Assembly: GCA_019347905.1 (NCBI GenBank)
Contig: JAHWKJ010000005.1
Span: forward strand, 1-32,732
DNA: 32,732 nucleotides
Origin: Planctomycetota bacterium
Lineage (GTDB): Bacteria > Planctomycetota > Planctomycetia > Planctomycetales > Planctomycetaceae
Direction: 5' to 3'
Of this stretch, positions 17,145 to 25,043 are shown piece by piece (the first letter of the stretch is position 1; the number at the start of each line of letters is the position of its first letter). Under the pieces are notes generated by a model. It was not told the origin of the DNA and made no database searches. It saw only the letters and a program-made list of their open reading frames with translations. The position numbers were made by a program, and so were the translations under genes.

Positions 17145-18632
17145 ATGGCCACTGTCCACCTCTTGCGCCGCATCGTGCCAGCCGCGTTCGTTGTCGGCTG
17201 GCTGGTGTCTCCCCTGACAGCGCAGGTCGGAGGCGTCTACATCGACGCCGCCGGCATGCTCCGCGAGACGGCCACGCTGGCGCCCGACGACCGGCTCGAT
17301 CTGGTGCGGCGGCACCTCGTGGGGCAGGCTGTTTCCGATGACGTGGCGGCGGAGAGTGCGCTGCGAAAGGTTTCGCTCGCGCGGCTGGAGGCTCGCGTGC
17401 AGGCGCTGCGCGAGGCCGGACAGGATCTGCCGGCCGACGTTGAGTATCTCGCCGGGCTGACGGCCGTGCGTTACGTGTTCTTCGACGCCGCCGGCCGCGA
17501 CGTAATCGTAGCCGGTCCCGCGGAGGGGTGGACTCTGGCAGACAGCGGCGAGGTCGTCGGCGTGCGGTCAAACCGCCCCGTGCTGCATCTCGATGATCTG
17601 ATCGTGGCCCTGCGGTATGCTTTCGCCCGCGAGCCTTTCGGTCCCCCCCCTTACGAAGGGGGGGTTAGGGGGGGTGACGGCGATACGACACGTGATCTTG
17701 CTCGGACCCCCCCTGGCCCCCCCTTAGCAAGGGGGAGAACAGAGGAGGCCGGGTTCATCGGTTGCTCGATCGAGCCGACGGCCGAGGGCGTGACGCGTTA
17801 TGCGTCCTACATGCGAAAGCTGAGCGGCATCGACCGCTCGCAGCCGGGGGCGGTTTTCGCCGGCATGGAACAGGCCATGGGTCCTCAGGACGTCAAGCTG
17901 TACGGCGTCGACGGATCGAGCCGCTTCGCGCTGGTGATGGTCGCCGCCGATTATCGTCTCAAGCGCATCGCGCTCGGCCACGATCCCTCGCCGGTGCGCG
18001 ACGTGGTGAACTACCTCGACTTGTGCGTCCGGCGCTTCAACCGCCGGGCGGTGTCGCGGCAGCACCGCTGGTGGTTCACGGCCGGCTACGATGCGGTGTA
18101 CCACACGCCCGACGAGCTGGCCTTCGAGCTGTCGGGCCACGGCGTAAAAGTGGTGACTGCCCAGACACTGCCAGGGCAGGCCGACGACGACGACACGGAC
18201 GAACCCTCCAGCCCCAACGCAAAGCTGTTTGCTGAAACGTTCACGCGGCACTTCGAGGACGTGGCGGAGAAGGTGCCGGTGTTCCAGGAACTCCAGAACC
18301 TCATCGGCCTGGCGACGCTGGCAGAACTGATCGCGGAGAAGTTCGAGGTCGGTCCGGGCGACGACGCGCCGGCGACATGGCGGCCACGGCATTTCCTCGA
18401 CGAGGACGCCTGCCCCATCGCCCGTTATCCGGTGCCGAAGATGGTCCCCTCGCTGGCCAACTTCCGCCTGGCCGGCGGCCGGCACTGGATCATCTCCATC
18501 AGCGGCGGCGTCGAAATCCAACCACGCGAGCTGACCGCCCGCCGCGTACGAAAGGCGGCCCCCGACGGCAGCCTGACGGAACTGCACGGGCACGCGGTAT
18601 CGCGCTCGGGCGAAGGGTGGTGGTGGGATTGA
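17145..18632 (+). CDS. Secreted hypothetical protein (possibly the planctomycete DUF1598 family, from memory) with two in-frame palindromic insertions
   Basis: Signal peptide MATVHLLRRIVPAAFVVGWLVSPLTAQ; continuous ORF to 18632; family name is recollection only. Confidence 0.8.
   Translation: MATVHLLRRIVPAAFVVGWLVSPLTAQVGGVYIDAAGMLRETATLAPDDRLDLVRRHLVGQAVSDDVAAESALRKVSLARLEARVQALREAGQDLPADVEYLAGLTAVRYVFFDAAGRDVIVAGPAEGWTLADSGEVVGVRSNRPVLHLDDLIVALRYAFAREPFGPPPYEGGVRGGDGDTTRDLARTPPGPPLARGRTEEAGFIGCSIEPTAEGVTRYASYMRKLSGIDRSQPGAVFAGMEQAMGPQDVKLYGVDGSSRFALVMVAADYRLKRIALGHDPSPVRDVVNYLDLCVRRFNRRAVSRQHRWWFTAGYDAVYHTPDELAFELSGHGVKVVTAQTLPGQADDDDTDEPSSPNAKLFAETFTRHFEDVAEKVPVFQELQNLIGLATLAELIAEKFEVGPGDDAPATWRPRHFLDEDACPIARYPVPKMVPSLANFRLAGGRHWIISISGGVEIQPRELTARRVRKAAPDGSLTELHGHAVSRSGEGWWWD
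17643..17675. repeat. G/C-run palindrome, copy 3 (different reading frame)
   Basis: CCCCCCCCTTACGAAGGGGGGGTTAGGGGGGGT; translates PPPYEGGVRGG. Confidence 0.85.
17706..17738. repeat. G/C-run palindrome, copy 4 (third reading frame)
   Basis: ACCCCCCCTGGCCCCCCCTTAGCAAGGGGGAGA; translates TPPGPPLARGR. Confidence 0.85.
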
Positions 18633-18671
18633 AATCAATGGCAGTTCGCGGGTGCCCGGTAGAGGCTGAGC

Positions 18672-18872
18672 TTGGCCAGCAAGAAGGACATCAAACAAGT
18701 TCGGGCCATCGCGAAGGCTCATGGGCTGTCAGCGAAGGACAGGCGGCGGTTCGGCGCGTATATTCACAAGCAGAAGCAGCACGGCCGCCGGGGGAGCAAA
18801 GAGAACGGCGACTTCGACTGGCAGGAACTTGAAGAGCTGATTCACGAATTCATGGGTCATCGAGATGCCTAA
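18672..18872 (+). CDS. Small basic hypothetical protein (TTG start)
   Basis: MASKKDIKQVRAIAKAHGLSAKDRRRFGAYIHKQKQHGRRGSKENGDFDWQELEELIHEFMGHRDA; overlaps next ORF by 8 bp. Confidence 0.65.
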   Translation: MASKKDIKQVRAIAKAHGLSAKDRRRFGAYIHKQKQHGRRGSKENGDFDWQELEELIHEFMGHRDA

Positions 18873-19371
18873 GTCCAAGACTCCATCCATCCCACGCGCG
18901 AAGAACCTCGACAGACTCCACGAGGTTATTCAAGACCTTGTTGGGCAAGAATGCTGGAAGGTCGCCTGTAGCTATGGAGGCGAGCTGGTCTTGCACCTGG
19001 GTCCACGAATCGCTTGCGAACACCCGCAGATGAAGGAGGAACTGGAAGGCGAGTGGATGCTCGGCACGTGTGGCACCTCATGGAAGCTCTCGACGCCGAG
19101 CGGCGACATTGACTCGACGGAGGACGAGGAAGCCGACGTGGAGGAGGCGAAGATCCTGGAAGGCGCCAAGGTCGCAGCTTTCGAGGCCGCTGTCGATTCG
19201 CTACTCGTCTCGTTCGACAACCAATGCAGCCTGCACGTCGTACCCACGGCTCGCGAGGCGCAAGAGCGGGACGTTCCCCTGTGGGAACTGTTCATGCCCG
19301 GCAACATGTTCGTGGAGTTCCATCCAGGCGGAATCTGGTCGTACAAACGGTCGGATCTGCCCGCATCCTGA
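18865..19371 (+). CDS. Hypothetical acidic protein, coupled to preceding small ORF
   Basis: ATG lies inside the end of the upstream ORF (ATGCCTAA); soluble globular-looking sequence. Confidence 0.75.
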   Translation: MPKSKTPSIPRAKNLDRLHEVIQDLVGQECWKVACSYGGELVLHLGPRIACEHPQMKEELEGEWMLGTCGTSWKLSTPSGDIDSTEDEEADVEEAKILEGAKVAAFEAAVDSLLVSFDNQCSLHVVPTAREAQERDVPLWELFMPGNMFVEFHPGGIWSYKRSDLPAS

Positions 19372-19430
19372 CAAAGTCCCTCGCCTGGCCCTTTCGACCT
19401 GCGACCCTTTCGACCTTCGACCCTCCCCCC

Positions 19431-20474
19431 CTACAGCGTCGCCAATTCGCTGTTCGTCAGCATGCCGCCGTAGTAACGGCGGTAGTGGACCTTGCGCTCC
19501 AGGTCGGCGATCACCAGCCGTGGGAAGTCGACGCCCGTCAGTTCCGAGGCGCTGCCCAGGCCGCCGGGGCTGAAGACGTTCACTTCCATCAGCTTGTCGC
19601 CGACGATATCCAGGCCGACGAGGAACATGCCGTCGCGGATGAGCTTCGGCCGCACCATCTCGACCAGTTCCAGGGCGCGGTCGTCGAGTTCGACCCGCTC
19701 GCTCTTGCCCCCCACGTGCATGTTGCTGCGCATGTCGCCGCTCTTGTTGACGCGGCGAAAGGCGGCGTACTTGCCGTCCACTTCCAGCGGGCGGCCGTTC
19801 ATCACGAACAGCCGGATGTCGCCGTCTTCGGCCGCCGGCAGGTACTCCTGGGCCACGACGTAGCCGTCGCGGGTGATGGCCTCGATCATCTGGTTGAGGT
19901 TCGCCCGGTCGCCCTCTCGCACGAGGAACACGCTGTGTCCGCCGGAGCCCTGCAGCGGTTTGAGCACAACCGTGCCGCCCTGCTCGGCGACAAAGCGGCG
20001 GATCTCTTCGGCATTGCGGCTGATGCACGTCCGCGGCCGCGCCTGCTCCGGGAAATGCTGAAAGTAGGTCTTGTTAATGGCATTGGCCAGGTGCGCCGGA
20101 TCGTTGACCACCAGCACGCCGCGCGACGCCGCCAGTTGCGCGAAGAGGATGGGTGTCGTCTGCGCCCACGGCCGCTCGGCGTCTTCGGATGGGTCGTTGC
20201 GCAAGAGCAGCACGTCGAGCGCGTCGACAGTCACTCGTTCGCGCCGGGCCTCGCCGCCCTTCACGTCGGCCAGGTAGCGTTCCAGCGACTTGTACTTCGT
20301 CTTGGGGGCGGCTCGCGCCCAGGCGTGAATCGAACCGTCGGCGTCGTACACGAAATCGCCCACGCTCATCAGCCACGCCTCGTGGCCCATGTTGATGGCG
20401 GCCATGCCCAGACGGGTCGTGGTGAACGCCGGGTCCTCCGTCTCGAGATGGTTGACCAGAAAGCCGAGCTTCAT
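19431..20474 (-). CDS. gshB: Glutathione synthetase-like ATP-grasp ligase
   Basis: MKLGFLVNHLETEDPAFTTTRLGMAA; LLRNDPSED; GTVVLKPLQGSGGHSVFLV; FLVGLDIVGDKLMEVNVFSPGG. Upstream 163 aa of ORF-track entry discarded. Confidence 0.9.
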   Translation of the reverse strand: MKLGFLVNHLETEDPAFTTTRLGMAAINMGHEAWLMSVGDFVYDADGSIHAWARAAPKTKYKSLERYLADVKGGEARRERVTVDALDVLLLRNDPSEDAERPWAQTTPILFAQLAASRGVLVVNDPAHLANAINKTYFQHFPEQARPRTCISRNAEEIRRFVAEQGGTVVLKPLQGSGGHSVFLVREGDRANLNQMIEAITRDGYVVAQEYLPAAEDGDIRLFVMNGRPLEVDGKYAAFRRVNKSGDMRSNMHVGGKSERVELDDRALELVEMVRPKLIRDGMFLVGLDIVGDKLMEVNVFSPGGLGSASELTGVDFPRLVIADLERKVHYRRYYGGMLTNSELATL

Positions 20475-22495
20475 GACGCCGCTTCTCCTGCGAGGTCGAA
20501 GACCGTCCGTCCCCGGACCGACTCCAGCCGCTGCCGCATCACCGGATCCTCGGCCCACCGGGGCACAAGGGCCGCCGGCGCCACGATCTGCCGCCTGCGC
20601 AGCTCGTGCAGAAAGGGCACGTGCCTCAGTGCGATTTTCCCGACCAGCAGCGGATCGATGTCGTGCCCTTGTGCCAGCCACTCCAACAGATCGCGAAAGC
20701 CTCGCAGATAGACGGCGTCTTTGGGGAATCCGCCGGCGCGGTACACGCGCATCGTCGTCTGGAAGGCCTGCCGCGCGGAGAAGCCATACTCCCCGCGCAG
20801 ACGGTCGTGCGTTTCTGCAAACGGTGCGCCGTCGATCATCATCGCGGCGGCGACGACGCGGGCGGCGAGATGCCTTAGCCGGCCCGCCGTCAGCCCGCCG
20901 GCCACGTACTCCGCGAGCACGGCCAAGCCTTCCTGCAGCCCCTCGTATTTTGCCAGTCCCCATGCGAGCAGACCCAGCGGCTGCAGGCCGCCGTTGATAT
21001 ACGTGACCAGGTGCGTGCCCACCTCGTGGTGCAGCAGCGGCGTCACCCGCGCGCGGCGAAGGGCGGTGTCGCGGGCCACCAGCACGCGGCTCCGCGAGAC
21101 CATCAGCGCCGAAACGATGCCGTCGCAGACTTCGACCACCGCCTGCAGGTCCGGGAGCTGCTGCCGGTAGTGACTGATCTCCTCGCGCACGGCCGCCGCG
21201 ATTTCATCAGCGCTGAGGAATTCCCCGTTTAGCCGCGACTCGCCGTTTAGCCGCGACTCGGAGAGGAGCGCTTTGTCGCGCGGTCGAGCGCTCCCCTCCG
21301 GGTCGCGGCTAAACGCTTCGCAGCTACGCGGTCCGCGGCTGAACGAACCGTCATCGTCCTCGTTGTCGGCGGGCCCCTGGAGCAGTCGCTCGGCCATCGC
21401 CAGCAGGTCCGCTTCCACCGGGCCATAAAGCTGCAGCGCGGAGTACAGGAAGTCGCGGGAATTGCGGTCGCGCAGCGCGCTCAGTTGCCGGTCCAGCTCG
21501 TCGCGCTTCTCCCGCAGCAGGTGCGCCAGCGTGGGATCCTCGATGTCATCCACAGGAATCGAGAACAGCCGCCGCTTCAGCTTCGCCGGGCTGAACGGCT
21601 GCGGGCGGTAATAAAACTGCGGCGTCTGGCGGCAGCCATCGGCACAGAACTCCTGCCAGGCCTCTTCCGCGTTGACCGGCGTAACCTGCAGCAGGAAGTC
21701 ATAAGCAGCCGCGATGTCGCGCAGCCGCCGGTCCACGTCGCCCACGGACCGTTCCAGTTCCCGCGGACCGAGATCCTCGATGTGCACAAATGGCTCGGAC
21801 GTTTCGACCTCAATCCCGGCGAACGTAAACGCGGCGCGGCGAATCGCCCGCGAAAGCTGCCGCCTCAGGCCGCGCAGGACAAATGGAAACCGGCGTCCGG
21901 CCTCCAGGTCGCGATACACCGGCGCGACCTCCAGGCCCAGCTTCACCACGCCGGCGCCGCTCTCGCCGGCCTCGATCAGCGGAGGCAGCCCCGGCGGCGC
22001 GACCGGATCGGCGTACCGCACCCTCACCGTTGCCTCCAGACCGCCGAGGCGAATGCGCTCGAGCTCGTCGCGCAGGGCCGCCACGGTGGTCGGGACTTCA
22101 GCGGGGTCGCGGCTGACGATCGTGAAGGCCGGCCGACGCTCAGGACCGCTTTCGTCGGCACCCGACCAGATCTCGATCAGGACAAAGGCACCGAAGTGCT
22201 CGCGCAGCGTCTGGCCGAGCTCCCGGCACAGCCGCAGGATCAGCGGCTGCGCGGCCGGGTCGCCGGACGAGATCAAGAAAGCCGCCTCGGTCGTCACCAG
22301 CCGCGCGGTGCCGGGATCGTCTCGCTCGTGCGGCCGGCGATAGACGCACAGGAAGGGAAGCTGCCGCTCGATCCGCAGGCGTCCGCCGGCCGGCAGCCGC
22401 CGGTCGACGGGTCGGTTCTGCGCGAACCGTCTCAACAGGCCCGCGAAGAGCCGGCGGAAGCGACGGTCGATGGCGCGCTCAGTCGCCGCTTCCAC
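20471..22495 (-). CDS. DUF1704 'flavohemoglobin expression-modulating QEGLA motif' putative metallopeptidase
   Basis: LLHHEVGTHLVTYINGG (HExxxH) and YEGLQEGLAVLAEYVAGGL; stop overlaps gshB-like start (ATGA at 20474-20471). Confidence 0.88.
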   Translation of the reverse strand: MEAATERAIDRRFRRLFAGLLRRFAQNRPVDRRLPAGGRLRIERQLPFLCVYRRPHERDDPGTARLVTTEAAFLISSGDPAAQPLILRLCRELGQTLREHFGAFVLIEIWSGADESGPERRPAFTIVSRDPAEVPTTVAALRDELERIRLGGLEATVRVRYADPVAPPGLPPLIEAGESGAGVVKLGLEVAPVYRDLEAGRRFPFVLRGLRRQLSRAIRRAAFTFAGIEVETSEPFVHIEDLGPRELERSVGDVDRRLRDIAAAYDFLLQVTPVNAEEAWQEFCADGCRQTPQFYYRPQPFSPAKLKRRLFSIPVDDIEDPTLAHLLREKRDELDRQLSALRDRNSRDFLYSALQLYGPVEADLLAMAERLLQGPADNEDDDGSFSRGPRSCEAFSRDPEGSARPRDKALLSESRLNGESRLNGEFLSADEIAAAVREEISHYRQQLPDLQAVVEVCDGIVSALMVSRSRVLVARDTALRRARVTPLLHHEVGTHLVTYINGGLQPLGLLAWGLAKYEGLQEGLAVLAEYVAGGLTAGRLRHLAARVVAAAMMIDGAPFAETHDRLRGEYGFSARQAFQTTMRVYRAGGFPKDAVYLRGFRDLLEWLAQGHDIDPLLVGKIALRHVPFLHELRRRQIVAPAALVPRWAEDPVMRQRLESVRGRTVFDLAGEAAS
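21225..21344. repeat. GTTTAGCCGCGAC palindromic element inside DUF1704 CDS, with tandem-duplicated left arm
   Basis: CCGTTTAGCCGCGACTCG x2 (21225-21260), GAGAGGAGCGCT...AGCGCTCCCCTC, GTCGCGGCTAAACG, then degenerate TCCGCGGCTGAACG; translates SFSRGPRSCEAFSRDPEGSARPRDKALLSESRLNGESRLNGE. Confidence 0.88.
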
Positions 22496-22527
22496 GCGAG
22501 GCCTCCGAATCTTTCACAAACAATCTT

Positions 22528-22690
22528 CTAACCACGGATATCACGGATTGCCACGGATTGAGCAGTCAGCCTTGCCCAAGAGGGGGATGCCTGCTCAGGC
22601 GACAGCAACAGAACTCCGACGGGATAATCTTCTCCCTTGGGCAAAGCAACGGGGAGTTCAAATCAGTGCCATCCGTGATATCCGTGGCTA
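22528..22690. repeat. Nested palindrome: outer CTAACCACGGATATCACGGAT / ATCCGTGATATCCGTGGCTA; inner CTTGCCCAAGAGGG / CCCTTGGGCAAAG
   Basis: Read directly; fills the FGase/DUF1704 intergenic gap and overlaps the FGase 3' end. Confidence 0.85.
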
Positions 22691-23508
22691 AACAAGCGGG
22701 CGTGTGCCTCGGCCGGGTCGAGCGTATTCGACAGGGCCTCGATGAGGCCGGGAACGGTCGATCTCAAAGCGCTGCCGATCTCCGCCACGATCTCGTCAAA
22801 GGCGGAGCCGCTCCATTCGTCCATGTAAAACTTTTTGACCTCAATCGCCAGCGCGCAGCCGCACTCGGGGAAGGTCTCGTTCACCCAGCTCGGCAGGTAG
22901 CCTCCCCGGAAGCGGATGTTTTCGCGCACGTCGCGGCGGCGTCCGCCGATCTCGCACTGCGACAGCTCATCCATGAAGCGATCGACCACCGCCCCCCAGC
23001 GTCCGCGGTCGAGCGAGCCGGTGCCCACGTTGAACTCCGGGTTCGCCGCGGGATCGGCGCACGGTGCGTCCGGCCCCAGCCGCCGGTGATTGTACGAATG
23101 CAGATCGAGGACGACGAAGCCGCCATGCCGCTGCCGCAGCGTTTCGAGCCGGTCGTGTAACTCGTCGAAGAACTCGTCGTGTAACTGCCGCGATCGCTCG
23201 ACCACGTCGCCAGACGGCCGCTCGCTCCAGACCTGCAGGCCCCAGGCTTCTTCCGGCGTCAGGTAGACGCAAGCCGCACGCGAGCGATTGAAATCGACCT
23301 CGAATCGCGAGCGGTGCACCACCATTCCCACGCCGGCCACGTCGGTCCACACGTCCGTCCAAGGGTCTTCTTCCCGACGCCGCTCTCGATCGTCCAATGC
23401 GATGTACTGCGCCACTTCCGGCCTCAGGTCGTGGCCGCTGTGGGCCGACACGGCGAGCACCGGTAATCCCGCATCGAGTTCGTGAACGTCGTACAGGCGG
23501 TTGAGCAT
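22663..23508 (-). CDS. N-formylglutamate amidohydrolase family protein
   Basis: LPVLAVSAHSGHDLRPEVAQYIALDD; VDFNRSRAACVY; FVVLDLHSYNHRR; ALAIEVKKFYMDEWSG. Start taken at 23508 (MLNRLYDVHELD). Confidence 0.85.
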   Translation of the reverse strand: MLNRLYDVHELDAGLPVLAVSAHSGHDLRPEVAQYIALDDRERRREEDPWTDVWTDVAGVGMVVHRSRFEVDFNRSRAACVYLTPEEAWGLQVWSERPSGDVVERSRQLHDEFFDELHDRLETLRQRHGGFVVLDLHSYNHRRLGPDAPCADPAANPEFNVGTGSLDRGRWGAVVDRFMDELSQCEIGGRRRDVRENIRFRGGYLPSWVNETFPECGCALAIEVKKFYMDEWSGSAFDEIVAEIGSALRSTVPGLIEALSNTLDPAEAHARLFSHGYHGWH

Positions 23509-23583
23509 GCGGCCGTTTCTCCCTCCCCTCGGAGATTCCCCGAGCGAGGGGCAGCATCGTTCGTGCCAGCGCCCGGGACGCAA

Positions 23584-23718
23584 CGTTTATCCGCGACTCC
23601 AGAGGAGCGCTCCGCACAGCGTGAGGCCCGTAGTGCAAGCTGCCAGCTTGCCTCGTTGTGGGAGCGGCACAAGCTGGCAGCTTGTGACTACGCTCCTCTG
23701 TCGAGTCGCGGCTAAACC
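23584..23718. repeat. Nested palindrome: outer CGTTTATCCGCGACTC..GAGGAGCGC / GCTCCTC..GAGTCGCGGCTAAACCG; inner GTAGTGCAAGCTGCCAGCTTGC / CAAGCTGGCAGCTTGTGACTAC
   Basis: Same outer family as 11359 and 21225 but different inner palindrome. Confidence 0.88.
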
Positions 23719-23781
23719 GGCTGGATAAAATGGCGTCAGGCTGCGCGCAAAGCGACCAGCCGCCTCCAGGACAACAGCGGC

Positions 23782-24807
23782 TCAATTGAGACGTTCGATG
23801 ATGGCCTCGGCAAAGGCTTCCGTGCCGAGGTCGCCCCCCAAATCCCGCGTCCGGCGGCCTTCCGCCAGCGCCCGCGTGTAGGCGTGGCGGATGCGCTGCG
23901 CCAGCGTCCGGCAGCGTTCGTCGCCGCGCGTATCGGCGAGGTGCTCCAGCATCATTTCCGCCGAAGTCAGCAGTGCCAGCGGATTGGCCACGCCCTTGCC
24001 GGCGAGATCCGGCGCCGAGCCGTGCACCGCCTCGAACACCGCCCGCTCCACACCGAGATTCGCTCCCGGCACCACTCCCAAACCGCCCACGAGACCGGCG
24101 CACAGGTCGCTCACCACGTCACCGTACAGGTTCTCCAGTAAGAGCAGGTCGAACTGCGTCGGATCCTGCACGAGCTTCATGCAGCCGGCGTCGATGATCG
24201 CCTCCTGGTACTCAATTTCCGGATGCGTCTCTTCGTGGACCTCGCGGGCCAGCCGCAGAAACAGCCCGTCGGTCAGCTTCATGATGTTCGCCTTGTGAAA
24301 CACCGTCACCTTGCGGCGGCCGTGACGGGCGGCGTAGTTGAACGCCCACTGCGCGATGCGCCGGCAGCCGGTGCCGGTGGCGACCTTCATGCTGATCACC
24401 ACGTCGTCGGTGACCTGGTTCTCGGCCCCGCTGTAGAGGCCCTCTGTGTTTTCGCGGACGATCACCAGATCGACGTTCTCGAACCGCGTCTTCACGCCGG
24501 CGAGGCTGCGCACGGGACGCACGGCCGCGAACAGGTTCAGCCGCTTGCGAAGCTGAACGTTGACGGAGCTGAAACCTTCACCGACCGGCGTGCTGCACGG
24601 GCCCTTGAGGGCCACGCCGTGCTCGAGAATGGCGCCGAGCGTCTCCGCCGGCAGCACGTCTTTCGCGCCGGCCTCCAGCGCGGCGACGCCGGCTTGATAT
24701 TCGACCCACCGCACGGGCGCACCGGCCGCTTCGAACACCCGCCGCACCGCCCGCGAGACCTCGGGGCCAATACCGTCGCCGGGGATGAGAACGATTGTAT
24801 GGTCCAT
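23782..24807 (-). CDS. NAD(P)-dependent isocitrate / isopropylmalate / homoisocitrate dehydrogenase family
   Basis: IVLIPGDGIGPEVSRAV; VDLVIVRENTEGLYSG; FHKANIMKLTDGLF; NLYGDVVSDLCAGLVGGLGVVPGANLG; EAVHGSAPDLAGKGVANP. Confidence 0.95.
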   Translation of the reverse strand: MDHTIVLIPGDGIGPEVSRAVRRVFEAAGAPVRWVEYQAGVAALEAGAKDVLPAETLGAILEHGVALKGPCSTPVGEGFSSVNVQLRKRLNLFAAVRPVRSLAGVKTRFENVDLVIVRENTEGLYSGAENQVTDDVVISMKVATGTGCRRIAQWAFNYAARHGRRKVTVFHKANIMKLTDGLFLRLAREVHEETHPEIEYQEAIIDAGCMKLVQDPTQFDLLLLENLYGDVVSDLCAGLVGGLGVVPGANLGVERAVFEAVHGSAPDLAGKGVANPLALLTSAEMMLEHLADTRGDERCRTLAQRIRHAYTRALAEGRRTRDLGGDLGTEAFAEAIIERLN

Positions 24808-25043
24808 AGAATATGCCCACGTCTCTCATTCCCGCACACGCCAGGTCGCTGGCTCCACGGTCTGGCAGGCCGTGCCACGTGTGCCCGTGCAACCGCCGCG
24901 CCGTCTTCAGCGGGTTTCGCCGCGCGCATCGGAGGCACGAATCTTGCAATTCCGAGGGTGCGGTGGTTTACTGCTGTGGGGCCGTTTGCGCTTCTCACGG
25001 CAATCGGGTCCCACCTTGCCGCCCTTTTTCGGACCTGCCTCCC

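Noticed and set aside
19431-20474. Ordinary glutathione biosynthesis locus
   Set aside because: Not fully excluded, but no gshA-like gene nearby and coupling to DUF1704 argues for something else; kept as an alternative
11359-23718. CRISPR array
   Set aside because: Repeats are inverted, irregularly spaced, few per site, and no cas genes are present
22967-24103. 378-aa minus-strand ORF
   Set aside because: Out-of-frame ORF spanning FGase, intergenic repeat and dehydrogenase; compositionally a shadow ORF
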